From DATCJU01 sp036562635 (GTDB lineage: Bacteria; Actinomycetota; Actinomycetes; Mycobacteriales; Pseudonocardiaceae): a DNA stretch of 64,000 nt. This document shows, one piece after another, positions 35,490 to 44,423 of this stretch; position 1 is the first letter of the stretch, and each line of letters starts with the position of its first letter. The notes below the pieces were generated by a model. The model was not told where the DNA came from. It made no database searches and worked only from the letters and a program-made list of their open reading frames with translations. Both the position numbers and the translations under genes were made by a program. The stretch lies in NCBI GenBank assembly GCA_036562635.1, contig DATCJU010000151.1, positions 1-64,000 of the forward strand. Reading direction: 5' to 3'.

Positions 35490-36833
35490 TCAGGCCTCGA
35501 GCGCCTGCTTCGCCGCGCGGAAACCGGCCTCCAGGTCGGCCTTGAGGTCCTCCACGCCCTCAATCCCCACCGACAGACGGACCAGCCCCGGCGTGACACC
35601 CGCCGACAGCTGCTGCTCGGGGGTGAGCTGGCTGTGCGTGGTGCTCGCGGGGTGCACGATGAGGCTCCGGACGTCCCCGATGTTGACCAGATGGCTGAAC
35701 AGCTCCACGCCGTCCACCAGCGCCCGCCCGGCCTCGACACCGCCGCGCAGCTCGAACGAGACGACGGCACCGGCGCCGCGGGGCAGGTACCGCTGCGCCG
35801 CCTCGTACCAGCGGCTGCTGGACAGGCCCGGGTAGTACACCGCCTCGACCTCGTCGCGCTCGGACAGCCACTCGGCGAGAGCCTGGGCGTTGGCGACGTG
35901 CCGCTCCATACGCAGGGACAGGGTCTCCAGACCCTGGATCAGCAGGAAGGCGTTGAACGGGGACAACGCGGGCCCGATGTCGCGCAGCCCCTGCACGCGC
36001 AGCTTGGCCGCGAAGGCACCGGGTCCGAGCGCCTCCCAGTAGCGCAGTCCGTGGTAGCTGGGGTCGGGCTCGTTGAAGCCGGGGAAACGGTCGGCGTGAG
36101 CACCGAAGTCGAAGGTGCCGCCGTCCACCACCACACCACCGATCGAGGTGCCGTGGCCACCCAGGTACTTGGTGGCCGAGTGCACCACGATGTCCGCACC
36201 GTGCTCGATCGGTCGGAGCAGGTAGGGCGTCGGGACGGTGTTGTCCACGACGAGCGGCACCCCGACCTCGTGGGCGACCTGCGCCACGCCGGCGATGTCC
36301 AGGACCGCACCGAGCGGGTTGGCCAGCGCCTCACCGAAGAAGAGCTTGGTGTTCGGCCGCACCGCCGCACGCCAGGCGTCGAGGTCGTCCTGGTCCTCCA
36401 CGAACGTCACCTCGATGCCCAGGTGGGGCAGGGTGTGGCGGAACAGGTTGTAGGTGCCCCCGTACAGCGCGGAGCTGACGACCACGTGGTCGCCTGCTCC
36501 GGCGAGCGTCAGCACCGTCAGGGTCTCCGCAGCCTGCCCTGAGGACAGGGCCACGGCGGCGACGCCGCCCTCCAACGCAGCCACCCGCTGCTCCAGGACG
36601 TCCTGGGTGGGGTTGTTGATCCGGGTGTAGATGTTGCCCTGCTCCGCCAGGCTGAACAGGGCGGCGGCGTGGTCGGTGTCCCGGAAGACGAACGACGTCG
36701 TCTGGTAGATGGGCACGGCCCGGGCACCGGTGGTCGGGTCCGCGACGGCGCCGGCGTGCACCTGCTTGGTCTCGAAGGACCATTCCCGCGGAGTCGAAGA
36801 CACGGGAGAGCCCGGCGTGGTTTCGGCGGTCAT
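35490..36833 (-). CDS. metY: O-acetylhomoserine sulfhydrylase
   Basis: 447 aa Cys/Met-metabolism PLP enzyme. ETKQVHAGAVADPTTGARAV and PIYQTTSFVF at the N terminus, YTRINNPTQDVLEQR, SSGQAAETL, VDNTVPTPYL, and HSATKYLGGHGTSIGG with the Schiff-base Lys. It joins O-acetylhomoserine and sulfide to give homocysteine, the direct route to methionine. It is the first gene of metY-metX. The ATG at 36833 is preceded by AGGAGAAAG, part of an 11-base sequence repeated in the leader (see 36848-36967). Confidence 0.95.
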   Translation of the reverse strand: MTAETTPGSPVSSTPREWSFETKQVHAGAVADPTTGARAVPIYQTTSFVFRDTDHAAALFSLAEQGNIYTRINNPTQDVLEQRVAALEGGVAAVALSSGQAAETLTVLTLAGAGDHVVVSSALYGGTYNLFRHTLPHLGIEVTFVEDQDDLDAWRAAVRPNTKLFFGEALANPLGAVLDIAGVAQVAHEVGVPLVVDNTVPTPYLLRPIEHGADIVVHSATKYLGGHGTSIGGVVVDGGTFDFGAHADRFPGFNEPDPSYHGLRYWEALGPGAFAAKLRVQGLRDIGPALSPFNAFLLIQGLETLSLRMERHVANAQALAEWLSERDEVEAVYYPGLSSSRWYEAAQRYLPRGAGAVVSFELRGGVEAGRALVDGVELFSHLVNIGDVRSLIVHPASTTHSQLTPEQQLSAGVTPGLVRLSVGIEGVEDLKADLEAGFRAAKQALEA

Positions 36834-36847
36834 CGTTATTTCTTTCT

Positions 36848-36967
36848 CCTGTCGAAATCCTGATCCTGGACGGGCGCGCGTGAATTCGGGGAAAGACCGA
36901 CCCATCACCGGTTCCGCCTGTCGACACGAAACCGGAAAAGATCATGGATGTCCTGTCGAAAGACAGG
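36848..36967 (-). promoter_or_regulatory. metY leader with a repeated ribosome-binding-site sequence and hairpin
   Basis: On the metY mRNA, TTTCGACAGGA occurs twice, at 36961-36951 and at 36858-36848. The second copy carries the start of the metY ribosome binding site (GACAGGAG). The first forms a hairpin with the preceding CCTGTC (CCTGTC-tttc-GACAGG, 36967-36952). The same CCTGTC could pair with the ribosome binding site copy instead. A third CGACAGG lies between them, next to a CCGGTT/AACCGG stem. This looks like an either-or structure governing translation. It does not match SAM-I, SAM-II or SAM-IV patterns I know. Confidence 0.45.
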
Positions 36968-37420
36968 GGAACCCGCGGTTTCCTCCCGTGGCGACCCCGA
37001 ACCGACTACCGGGGCCCACCACGAGGAGGGCCGCCAGGAAGCAGCTCCGACCAGCTCGAACGCCAGGTTCGGGAAGGAGACCGACCGGGACCGGATGTCA
37101 GCACGAACTGGCTTGCGCGGCGACACGAACGAAATCGACGTGCCGTCGCCTGGTCAGGAATTCCCCGAAGAACACGCAGTCATTCGAGCAGAGGAGGAAA
37201 GTGATGTCAAACCCCTGAATGGGAGGTCACCGCTTCGGCGGCATGATCTCCCACATCCTGAGAAGAGGCACTTCGCAGTCGCGCGCCACACGGCACCCTC
37301 GCACCCCCAGCGGCCACCAGGAGGAGCAACGACCTGGGCAGCCCCTTCGGAGCGACCCCGAACCCCGGAGGCCGACGCCCACCGCCCGACGCCCCAACCC
37401 TCCCACGTGGTGGGAAAAGA
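36968..37420. other. Leader/intergenic region upstream of metY
   Basis: About 450 bases with no gene seen. The metY promoter must lie here, but no clear -35/-10 pair stands out. GC content falls and rises unevenly. Open frames present are short and of atypical composition. Confidence 0.45.
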
Positions 37421-37451
37421 AACCGGCCCCACCACGGGGGCGGGGCCGGTT
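37421..37451 (-). terminator. Rho-independent terminator of the trypsin gene
   Basis: Stem AACCGGCCCC/GGGGCCGGTT (37421-37430 with 37442-37451). Read on the minus strand, it is followed by TTTCTTTTCC. It starts 26 bases after the protease stop codon. One of the few terminators here with a T-rich tail. Confidence 0.88.
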
Positions 37452-37476
37452 CGCGAGCTTCGGAGGAAAACCGAAA

Positions 37477-38274
37477 TCAGGAGTTGATCTGCTGCATCAG
37501 CACCGAGTAGAACGCCGAGACCTGGGCGTACACACCCGGGTAGCCGGCGCGGGCGCAGCCGTAACCCCAGGACACGACGCCGATCAGCTTGCCACCGGCG
37601 ACCAGCGGACCACCGGAGTCACCCTGGCAGGCGTCGACGCCACCCTGGGTGTAGCCGGCGCACACCTCACGGGAAGCCACGAACTCGGAACCGTAGGCGG
37701 CCGCGCAGGAGCTGTCGGACACGACCGGGACGGTGGCCTTGAGCAGGTACCGCGACGCCGAACCGCCCTCGCGGGTGTTACCCCAGCCCAGGACGGTGGC
37801 CGAGGTGCCCGGGTTGTACAGCGCGGAGTCGCTGCTGGAGGCCAGCGGCAGCGTGGCGTACGGCAGGTTGCGGTCCAGGGTCAGCACCGAGACGTCGTAG
37901 CCCCACCCGGTCGCGTAGTTCGGGTGCACCCAGATCTTGGTGACACCGGCGACGACACCCGCACTGCTCTGCTTGTCCTCACGGCCGGCGACCACACGCA
38001 CGGCGCTGGGCGAGTCGCCGTAGGTGCAGTGCGCGGCGGTCACGACCTTGTTCGGCGCGACCAGCGTGCCACCGCAGTACTGGAATCCGCTGGTGGTGGC
38101 CAGGTACACCACCCACGGGTACTGGCTGATGCTGGCCCGGCTGCCACCCACGACGTACGGCTGGATGTCCTCCGACTCGGCCGCCGAAGCCGCCGACCCG
38201 AAGGAGACGGTCGCGGCGATCGCCGCGAACAACGCGGCGACGACTGCGGCCAGGCGGCGCAGGGGTTCCGCCAT
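37477..38274 (-). CDS. Secreted trypsin-like serine protease (S1 family)
   Basis: 265 aa. A signal peptide (about 1-32, ending SAASAAE), a short propeptide (SEDIQPY) and a mature enzyme beginning VVGG. The catalytic triad is seen as His in TAAHC, Asp in DVSVLTLD and Ser in GDSGGPL. The Asp in VDACQGDSGGP predicts trypsin specificity for Arg/Lys. Six cysteines in the mature part are placed for three disulfides as in Streptomyces griseus trypsin. GGAGAGG precedes the ATG. A perfect 8-base hairpin (38291-38310) lies 16 bases upstream in the leader. Confidence 0.95.
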   Translation of the reverse strand: MAEPLRRLAAVVAALFAAIAATVSFGSAASAAESEDIQPYVVGGSRASISQYPWVVYLATTSGFQYCGGTLVAPNKVVTAAHCTYGDSPSAVRVVAGREDKQSSAGVVAGVTKIWVHPNYATGWGYDVSVLTLDRNLPYATLPLASSSDSALYNPGTSATVLGWGNTREGGSASRYLLKATVPVVSDSSCAAAYGSEFVASREVCAGYTQGGVDACQGDSGGPLVAGGKLIGVVSWGYGCARAGYPGVYAQVSAFYSVLMQQINS

Positions 38275-38290
38275 GGTCCTCTCCTTCCGC

Positions 38291-38310
38291 GCTCCGTGTC
38301 ACCACGGAGC
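38291..38310. promoter_or_regulatory. Hairpin in trypsin gene leader
   Basis: GCTCCGTG-tcac-CACGGAGC, a perfect 8-base stem just upstream of the ribosome binding site of the trypsin gene. A second dyad, CACTG-N7-CAGTG, lies at 38322-38338. They may act as an operator pair or as mRNA stability elements. Confidence 0.4.
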
Positions 38311-38903
38311 ACACGGCTGATCACTGGTGAACACAGTGCAGCCGAACATGACCACGACGCACCAGAGACCGGACGGAGTAAGCGCACGACGGTCGGATTA
38401 GGCGATGAGGAGGCGCGATGCCTTCTTTCGACGCCCCCTGCCCCCAGAACACCGGACATACCGGGCAGAAGCACCGGCCGACCAGGTCTCCGGTGCACGA
38501 CGTGGGTACCGGCGGAACCTGTTGCGGTCCTGCTCCGACTTCCGGTTGCCGATCCGGAAGACCGGGGACGGCAACGTCCGGGAACGCTCCCCGGCGGGGC
38601 GCAGCCACCAGCTCCCTCCGGGGGCGGCACGAGGGTTTCGCCGCGGAAACGGGTGGTATCACCGCCGGAGTCGGTGCCGGTCCGGATGTCGCCGACCCGG
38701 GACCGTCGCCCGGCCCAACCGGGACCGTGGCCCTTCAGGTCCCCTCGGGCAGTCGGACGGGCCGGAGCAGTTCCCCGGAGGGAGGCAGGTGTGGTGGTGG
38801 ACCAGGAACGTCCCCGACGCACCCCGACACGTCCGGTGCGTCTCATGACGACCGTTCCGCCACCAGCCACCGCGGCGAGGGTCTCGGGCCGGGAAGGACC
38901 GGG
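38311..38903. other. Divergent intergenic region (trypsin / CPBP protease)
   Basis: About 590 bases without a supported gene. A long + frame reaches back to 38418 from the CPBP gene, but its first 160 codons are of low complexity with no start signal or family match. Confidence 0.5.
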
Positions 38904-39830
38904 GTGAACGAACACGTCGAGGGGCGACACCCGTATCAGACCACTCCGAGCCGGGCGGGCGCGGCCGGACGTGCGCTTCTCGGCGCACTGGTGATGACCC
39001 TGGCGCTCGGGGTCGGAACGGTCGTCGGCCCGTCGCTGGTCGAGTTGCTCGAGCTTGACCCGCACGGCTTTCCCGGCCGGCTGGTCCCGGCAGCACTGGT
39101 GGGCGGTATCGCCCTGTCACTGGTGGTGCTCCTGGGCCGGTACGACGGCCGGCCCGTGCTGCCCCGGCTGGGGCTGGACCGAGGACGGTCCGCGCTCCGC
39201 GGGTTCGTTCTCGGGGTGGTCGTCACCGGGACGAGCGCGGTGGTCGTACTCGGCGCCGGAAGTGCGGCGGGTCGGCTGTCCTGGTCCCCTGCCGACCCCG
39301 TTCCGCTGATCGTGTTCCTGTTCACCAACGGTGTGGTGGCGCTCCTGCTGGAGGCGCTGCCCGAGGAGGTCACCCTGCGGGGCTACACCTGGACCGCACT
39401 ACGGCTGCGGTGGTCGGCGAGCGTGGCCGCTGTCGGGACAACCGCGCTGTTCCTCCTGGTCCCTGGGGCCACCAGCCTGGTCCAGGCCGGGGTGGGGCTG
39501 CTGCTCGGGATCGGTCCACTCCCGGTCGGCCCGGTTCCGGCCGGACAGGACGCCGTGTCCTACCTGGTCCTGCTCACCGTCTTCGGCTTCACCCTGGTGG
39601 CCGCCCGCACCGCCACCGGGTCGCTGTGGACCGCCGTCGCCACCCACCTGACCTTCCTCACGGTCAACCGGATCACCTTCGAAGGGGTGCGACGGGACGC
39701 GGGCTGGTCGGCGGACCCGACGCCCGACGCGGTCCTGCTCGTCCCCCTCTACCTGCTGGTGGCTCTGGGGGTCTACCTGGTCCTCGGGCGGCTGCGGCGG
39801 CGCAGACCGGAACACACACCCGACCGGTGA
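38904..39830 (+). CDS. CPBP-family intramembrane protease
   Basis: 308 aa with about eight TM helices. The CPBP (Rce1/Abi) signature is seen as EALPEEVTLRGYTW, matching EExxxR near the membrane face, and a further conserved His occurs in ATHLTFLTVNRI. Family members are intramembrane glutamic endopeptidases, some involved in bacteriocin self-immunity or prenyl-protein processing; the substrate is unknown. The GTG at 38904 is chosen since GGAAGG lies six bases upstream and the hydrophobic part begins 27 residues later. Confidence 0.82.
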   Translation: MNEHVEGRHPYQTTPSRAGAAGRALLGALVMTLALGVGTVVGPSLVELLELDPHGFPGRLVPAALVGGIALSLVVLLGRYDGRPVLPRLGLDRGRSALRGFVLGVVVTGTSAVVVLGAGSAAGRLSWSPADPVPLIVFLFTNGVVALLLEALPEEVTLRGYTWTALRLRWSASVAAVGTTALFLLVPGATSLVQAGVGLLLGIGPLPVGPVPAGQDAVSYLVLLTVFGFTLVAARTATGSLWTAVATHLTFLTVNRITFEGVRRDAGWSADPTPDAVLLVPLYLLVALGVYLVLGRLRRRRPEHTPDR

Positions 39831-39925
39831 CGGCCTCTCCCGGAGCGGAGACGACGCTCCCTCTCCTCCGGGGCTCGATCACTCGACGACGTGTCGTGGG
39901 CGATCGGTATGCAGCACGGGCGGTC

Positions 39926-40339
39926 TCACCGCCTGCGGGGTCGTCTCCCGCGTTCGGCCTGGTCCGGGATCCCCCCGTCGTCCGGTATCGGGGCACCGGT
40001 GAGCAGCACCGGTCCCCTGATGTCCCCGGCCTGCACCACCGTCCCGGTCACCCGACCGTTCACCTGGTTGATCACAGCGGCTCCCTCCCGGGGCGCCTCC
40101 GGGGCCGGGAGATGCGACGCCGCACTCGGCCGCTCCGGGACCGCCTGCGGCTCGGACTCCGACGAGCGCAGCCAGAACGTGACCCCGGCGCTGGTCAGGG
40201 TCAGGACCACCACCGCCACCCACGCCCACGGGTTGCTCTTCCACTCCGTGGCCAGGTTGACCAACACCGCCAGCGCCGTGCCCACCACCGCGCCGACCAA
40301 TGCCGGCAACCACGCCCGTGCAGCGGCCGAACGTGCCAC
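39926..40339 (-). CDS. Two-TM protein with a VVQAG-motif tail
   Basis: 137 aa. Two TM helices (about 9-33 and 39-58) are followed by a linker rich in Pro, Glu and Ala. The soluble tail reads VINQVNGRVTGTVVQAGDIR. The N-x-x-x-G-x-V-x-G-T-V-V-Q-A-G pattern recurs, to my knowledge, in many actinobacterial signalling and conflict-system proteins, probably as a short beta-strand adaptor. GGAGGGG precedes the GTG at 40339. It is divergent from the Crp/Fnr regulator gene. Confidence 0.75.
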   Translation of the reverse strand: MARSAAARAWLPALVGAVVGTALAVLVNLATEWKSNPWAWVAVVVLTLTSAGVTFWLRSSESEPQAVPERPSAASHLPAPEAPREGAAVINQVNGRVTGTVVQAGDIRGPVLLTGAPIPDDGGIPDQAERGRRPRRR

Positions 40340-40540
40340 GACCCCTCCTCGTGCACCCGGGAACCCCTCCGCAGGCGAGGATCCTCGCACCGCCCTTCCC
40401 GTGGCAAGGCGGAGACACCCCGTCCTGATCTTCCTCCTCCCCGAGGAGAACTGAGCAGGGGAAATGCCACCTGTGCGACCGGAAGGGTGAACCTGTCGTG
40501 ATCACCGCCGTCACCGGTGACGGCTCGGCACCATGCCCGC

Positions 40541-41209
40541 GTGAACGCACAGGCGGTCCGGCGAGCGCAGCAGGCGATTCGTGAGGTGGGACGACCTCGG
40601 CCCTTCCGTCGCGGTGACATCCTCATGATGTCGGGCGAGCCAAGCACCGAGGTGCTGCTCGTCGAATCGGGTGCGGTGAAGGTCGTCCTGCTGGCACCGA
40701 ACGGATCGGAGTCGATCGTAGGCATCCTCGGCCCCGGCGAACTTCTCGGGGAACTGGGGGTGATGAGCGGCCGGCCCCGGAACGCCACGGTGGTCGGGCA
40801 TCTGGACGGGGTGGCCTGGCACGTCGCCCGGGACGTGTTCCTGCGCCTGCTGGAACGCGACCGGGACATATCGGTGTTGATCAACAACACCCTGCAGGAC
40901 CGGTTGTACCACGCCGACAACCGGCAGCTCGCCTTCGCCGCCCTCGACGTCCCCACCCGGGTCGCGGCCCAGCTGCTCACCTGGGCGAGGTCCCACGGGG
41001 AACAGGTCGACGGCGGTCTGCGGGTGCACGGGATGACCCAGCGCGACCTGGCTCTGGCGGTCACCGCGTCGGAGAAGACCGTCGAGGCGGTGCTCAGGGA
41101 CCTGCGCGCCGCCGGACTGGTCCGGACCTCGCGCCGCGCCTACCTGTTGCCCGACCCCGTAGCCCTCGAACGCCTGCTCCGGCAACACGGCTGGACACCG
41201 GAGTCGTAG
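40541..41209 (+). CDS. Crp/Fnr-family transcriptional regulator
   Basis: About 222 aa. The N-terminal cyclic-nucleotide-binding-like beta barrel covers about 12-120 (FRRGDILMMSGEPSTEVLLV, ILGPGELLGELGVMSGRPRN). The dimer helix follows, then a C-terminal winged HTH (GMTQRDLALAVTASEKTVEAVLRDL). No N-terminal Cys cluster for an FeS centre, so it is not a typical FNR oxygen sensor. The RPRNATV segment is near the cAMP phosphate-binding position. A GTG at 40517 is an alternative start. Its place beside phosphoketolase and stress genes suggests it may control them. Confidence 0.85.
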   Translation: MNAQAVRRAQQAIREVGRPRPFRRGDILMMSGEPSTEVLLVESGAVKVVLLAPNGSESIVGILGPGELLGELGVMSGRPRNATVVGHLDGVAWHVARDVFLRLLERDRDISVLINNTLQDRLYHADNRQLAFAALDVPTRVAAQLLTWARSHGEQVDGGLRVHGMTQRDLALAVTASEKTVEAVLRDLRAAGLVRTSRRAYLLPDPVALERLLRQHGWTPES

Positions 41210-41217
41210 TCCTCCGT

Positions 41218-41243
41218 CGTTCTCCCGGATTTCCGGGAGAACG
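41218..41243 (+). terminator. Terminator of the Crp/Fnr gene
   Basis: CGTTCTCCCGG-attt-CCGGGAGAACG, a perfect 11-base stem nine bases after the stop codon of the Crp/Fnr gene. It may also separate it from the next gene on the same strand. Confidence 0.8.
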
Positions 41244-41302
41244 AATCGCGGGTGCGCACGACACTCACCTCCGCGACCGACACCGACCGCCGGAGGTGGA
41301 CC

Positions 41303-41953
41303 GTGAATCCTGTTCCTCCGCACCGTGCCCTGCTGGGTGTGGACGTCGTGGGCTCGGCCCGGAAGCCGAGGTATCGCCTGAACCCGATGCGGGCGGTGGT
41401 CGAGGACATGCTGTGCCGGGCGCTGGAGGACAGCGGTGTTCCGGACAGTGAGGTGCTGACCTGGGCGCCCACCGGGGGCGGCGCCCTGTTGACCCTGCCG
41501 GGTCGATGGCTGGGTGTGCTGCTGGACCTGGGGCAGCGTCTGGACCGGCTCGCGGCGGAGCACAACCGCCGTCACCAGCTCGAGGTGCGGCTGCGTATCA
41601 CGGTCGACCTCGACCCGGTGGGCGACGAGACCGGCCCCCGCCGCCCCGGGATCCCGCACACCCGCCTGCCGAACGCCGAGCTGGCCAAGCAGCTCCTCGA
41701 ACGCTGCCTGCGCGAGCGTGCCGACGGTGCGGTGCACACGGTGCTCGTGGTGTCCGACCACGCGTTCCGCAGCGCCTTCGGCAAGGACCGTCCCCGTCTG
41801 GTCCAGCAAGGAGACTTCGCCCCGGTCTCGCTCCAGGACAAGGAACACTCCGGCACCGTCTGGGTCCAGGTTCCCGGCTTCGACGCGCACAGCATCACCG
41901 AGCTCGCCAGGCAGGCCAGCCCCCAGCAGGAACCACCCCAACAGCAGGCGTGA
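41303..41953 (+). CDS. Cyclase-like hypothetical protein
   Basis: 216 aa. The start RALLGVDVVGSARKP, an alternating helix-strand layout, and APTGGGALLTLPG recall the degenerate class III nucleotide-cyclase-like proteins common in actinomycetes, where the first strand ends in a D-x-E/D-x-S pattern. Metal-binding and purine-binding residues are not clearly kept, so catalysis is doubtful. The C-terminal part (LVVSDHAFRSAFG and DFAPVSLQDKEHSGTVWVQV) completes the fold. A glutamine/proline tail ends the protein. GGAGGTGG lies four bases before the GTG. Function unknown. Confidence 0.7.
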   Translation: MNPVPPHRALLGVDVVGSARKPRYRLNPMRAVVEDMLCRALEDSGVPDSEVLTWAPTGGGALLTLPGRWLGVLLDLGQRLDRLAAEHNRRHQLEVRLRITVDLDPVGDETGPRRPGIPHTRLPNAELAKQLLERCLRERADGAVHTVLVVSDHAFRSAFGKDRPRLVQQGDFAPVSLQDKEHSGTVWVQVPGFDAHSITELARQASPQQEPPQQQA

Positions 41954-42020
41954 AGAACCTGGTCCTCGGCCCCACGGCAGCGACCGCGGGGCCGGGCCAG
42001 CAGGGACCGTGGCGCCGGAG

Positions 42021-44423
42021 TCAGTAGGGCCAGGTCCAGTCCCGCACCTCCGGTGGGTCCTCGCCGTACCGGCGGGTGTGGGCGCGCACGGCGAGCCGGG
42101 TGTCGACCATCTCCTGCCGCAGGTGTGCGGCGCGCTCCCCCAGCCCGGGTACACGGTCGATCACGTCCATCACCAGGTGGTACCGGTCCAGGTCGTTGAG
42201 CATCACCATGTCGAACGGTGTCGTGGTGGTGCCCTCCTCCCGGTAGCCGCGCACGTGGAAGTTGGGGTGGTTGCGCCGCCGGTAGGTCAACCGGTGGATC
42301 AGCCAGGGGTAGCCGTGGTAGGCGAAGATCACCGGCCGTGCGGTGGTGAACAACGCGTCGAACTCGGCGTCCGGCAGTCCGTGTGGATGTTCGCTGGGCG
42401 GTTGCAGCCGCATCAGGTCGACGACGTTGACCACACGGACCCGCAGTTCGGGCAGGTTGCGGTGCAGCAGGTCCACCGCGGCCATCGTCTCCAGGGTGGG
42501 CACGTCCCCCGCACAGGCCAGCACGACGTCGGGTTCGCTCGTTCCGTGGTCGACGTCGTTGCTGGCCCAGCTCCAAACCCCGATACCCCGGGTGCAGTGC
42601 AGCACCGCCTCGTCCATGGACAGCCAGTTCAGCTGCGGCTGCTTGCCCGCCACCACCACGTTGACGTAGTTCCTGCTGCGCAGGCAGTGGTCCATGACCG
42701 ACAGCAGGGTGTTGGCGTCCGGCGGCAGGTACACCCGGATGACGTCGGCCTTCTTGTTCACCACGTGGTCGATGAACCCCGGGTCCTGGTGGGAGAAACC
42801 GTTGTGGTCCTGGCGCCACACGTGCGAGGTGAGCACGTAGTTCAGCGAGGCAATCGGTCGCCGCCAGGGCAGGGTGCGGCTGACCTTCAGCCACTTGGCG
42901 TGCTGGTTGAACATCGAGTCGACGATGTGGACGAACGCCTCGTAGCAGTTGAACAGACCGTGCCGCCCAGTGAGCAGGTAGCCCTCCAGCCACCCCTGGC
43001 ACAGGTGTTCCGACAGCACCTCCAGCACCCGCCCGTCCCGGGACAGGTGCTCGTCCGTGGGGAGCAGGTCCGCCACCCAGACCCGCCCGGTCGCCTCGAA
43101 GACGTCCTGCAGTCGGTTCGACGCGGTCTCGTCGGGACCGAAGATGCGGAAGTTGGCCTGGGCGGCGTTGGCCCGCAGCACGTCACGCAGGTAACCACCC
43201 AGCACCTGGGTGGCCGAGCTCCTGGTGACGCCGTGTCCCTCCGTGTCCACGGCGTGGTCACGGAAGTCCGGCAGCACCAGGTCACGCAGCAACAGGCCTC
43301 CGTTGGCGTGCGGGTTCGCGCTCATCCGCGCGTCGCCCTCGGGAACCAGGCGGGTCACCTCGGCACGAGGCCGACCTCGGTCGTCGAACAACTCCTCGGG
43401 ACGGTAGGAGCGCAGCCACTCCTCCAGCTGCCGCAGGTGCTCGGGGTTCTCCCGCACGGCGGCCAGCGGCACCTGGTGCGACCGCCAGGTGCCCTCGGTG
43501 GGTTTGCCGTCGACCTGGACGGGACCGGTCCACCCCTTCGGGGTGCGCAGGACGATCATCGGCCAGGTGGGGCGTTCGGTCACGCCGTCCCGGCGTGCGG
43601 CACGCTGGATCCGGTCGATGTCGTCGAGGACCTCGTCCAGCACCGCGGCCAACCGCCGGTGCACCTGGGCCGGTTCGGCGCCCTCCACCAGGTGGGGCCG
43701 GTAGCCGTAGCCCTCCATCAGCGCCCGCAGCTCCTCGACCGGGATGCGGGCCAGCACCGACGGGTTGGCGATCTTGTAGCCGTTGAGGTGCAGGATCGGC
43801 AGCACGGCACCGTCCCGGACCGGATCGAGGAACTTCGTGGAGTGCCAGCTGGCAGCCAGGGGGCCTGTCTCGGCCTCCCCGTCCCCGACGACACAGGCGA
43901 CCAGCAGGTCGGGATTGTCGAACGCGGCACCGAACGCGTGGGCGAGCGAGTACCCCAGCTCCCCACCCTCGTGGATGGACCCGGGGGTCTCGGGGGCGGC
44001 GTGGCTGGGGATGCCTCCGGGGAAGGAGAACTGTCGGAACAGCTGCCGCATCCCGTCGAGGTCCTGCGTGATGTGCGGATAGACCTCGGTGTAGGTGCCC
44101 TCCAGGTAGGCGTTGGCCACCATGGCGGGGCCGCCGTGTCCCGGGCCGCACACGTAGATCATGTTCAGCCCCCTGCTCCTGATCACCCGGTTCAGGTGGG
44201 CGTAGACGAGGTTGAGCCCGGGGGTGGTACCCCAGTGGCCGAGGAGCCGGGGTTTGACGTGTTCCCGCCGCAACGGTTCCCGGAGCAACGGGTTGTCGAG
44301 CAGATAGATCTGTCCCACGGACAGGTAGTTGGCCGCCCGCCAGTAGGCGTCGATCGTCGCGATCTCGTCGTCGGAGAGGGCCCCGGACCGGGTCTCGGGC
44401 GGCCGGGGCGCGGTCTGGGTCAT
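42021..44423 (-). CDS. Xylulose-5-phosphate/fructose-6-phosphate phosphoketolase
   Basis: 800 aa ThDP enzyme, normal family length. LSVGQIYLLDNPLL and HWGTTPGLNLVYAHLNR at the N terminus, GPGHGGPAMVANAYLEGT, the ThDP-binding GDGEAETGPLAASW with the NGYKIANPS segment, SHQVPL, and HDHxGxSHQDPG-type VWRQDHNGFSHQDPGF. It splits xylulose-5-P (and fructose-6-P) to acetyl phosphate and glyceraldehyde-3-P (erythrose-4-P), allowing ATP gain via acetate kinase. No acetate kinase or phosphotransacetylase gene is adjacent. GGAAGGGAA precedes the ATG at 44423. Confidence 0.95.
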   Translation of the reverse strand: MTQTAPRPPETRSGALSDDEIATIDAYWRAANYLSVGQIYLLDNPLLREPLRREHVKPRLLGHWGTTPGLNLVYAHLNRVIRSRGLNMIYVCGPGHGGPAMVANAYLEGTYTEVYPHITQDLDGMRQLFRQFSFPGGIPSHAAPETPGSIHEGGELGYSLAHAFGAAFDNPDLLVACVVGDGEAETGPLAASWHSTKFLDPVRDGAVLPILHLNGYKIANPSVLARIPVEELRALMEGYGYRPHLVEGAEPAQVHRRLAAVLDEVLDDIDRIQRAARRDGVTERPTWPMIVLRTPKGWTGPVQVDGKPTEGTWRSHQVPLAAVRENPEHLRQLEEWLRSYRPEELFDDRGRPRAEVTRLVPEGDARMSANPHANGGLLLRDLVLPDFRDHAVDTEGHGVTRSSATQVLGGYLRDVLRANAAQANFRIFGPDETASNRLQDVFEATGRVWVADLLPTDEHLSRDGRVLEVLSEHLCQGWLEGYLLTGRHGLFNCYEAFVHIVDSMFNQHAKWLKVSRTLPWRRPIASLNYVLTSHVWRQDHNGFSHQDPGFIDHVVNKKADVIRVYLPPDANTLLSVMDHCLRSRNYVNVVVAGKQPQLNWLSMDEAVLHCTRGIGVWSWASNDVDHGTSEPDVVLACAGDVPTLETMAAVDLLHRNLPELRVRVVNVVDLMRLQPPSEHPHGLPDAEFDALFTTARPVIFAYHGYPWLIHRLTYRRRNHPNFHVRGYREEGTTTTPFDMVMLNDLDRYHLVMDVIDRVPGLGERAAHLRQEMVDTRLAVRAHTRRYGEDPPEVRDWTWPY

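Noticed and set aside
36834..37160. A SAM-I, SAM-II or SAM-IV riboswitch before metY
   Set aside because: The conserved cores of these riboswitches were looked for in the leader and not found; only the hairpin arrangement described above was seen.
38418..38903. N-terminal extension of the CPBP protease
   Set aside because: The in-frame upstream codons lack a start signal and resemble no family; GTG 38904 has a good ribosome binding site.
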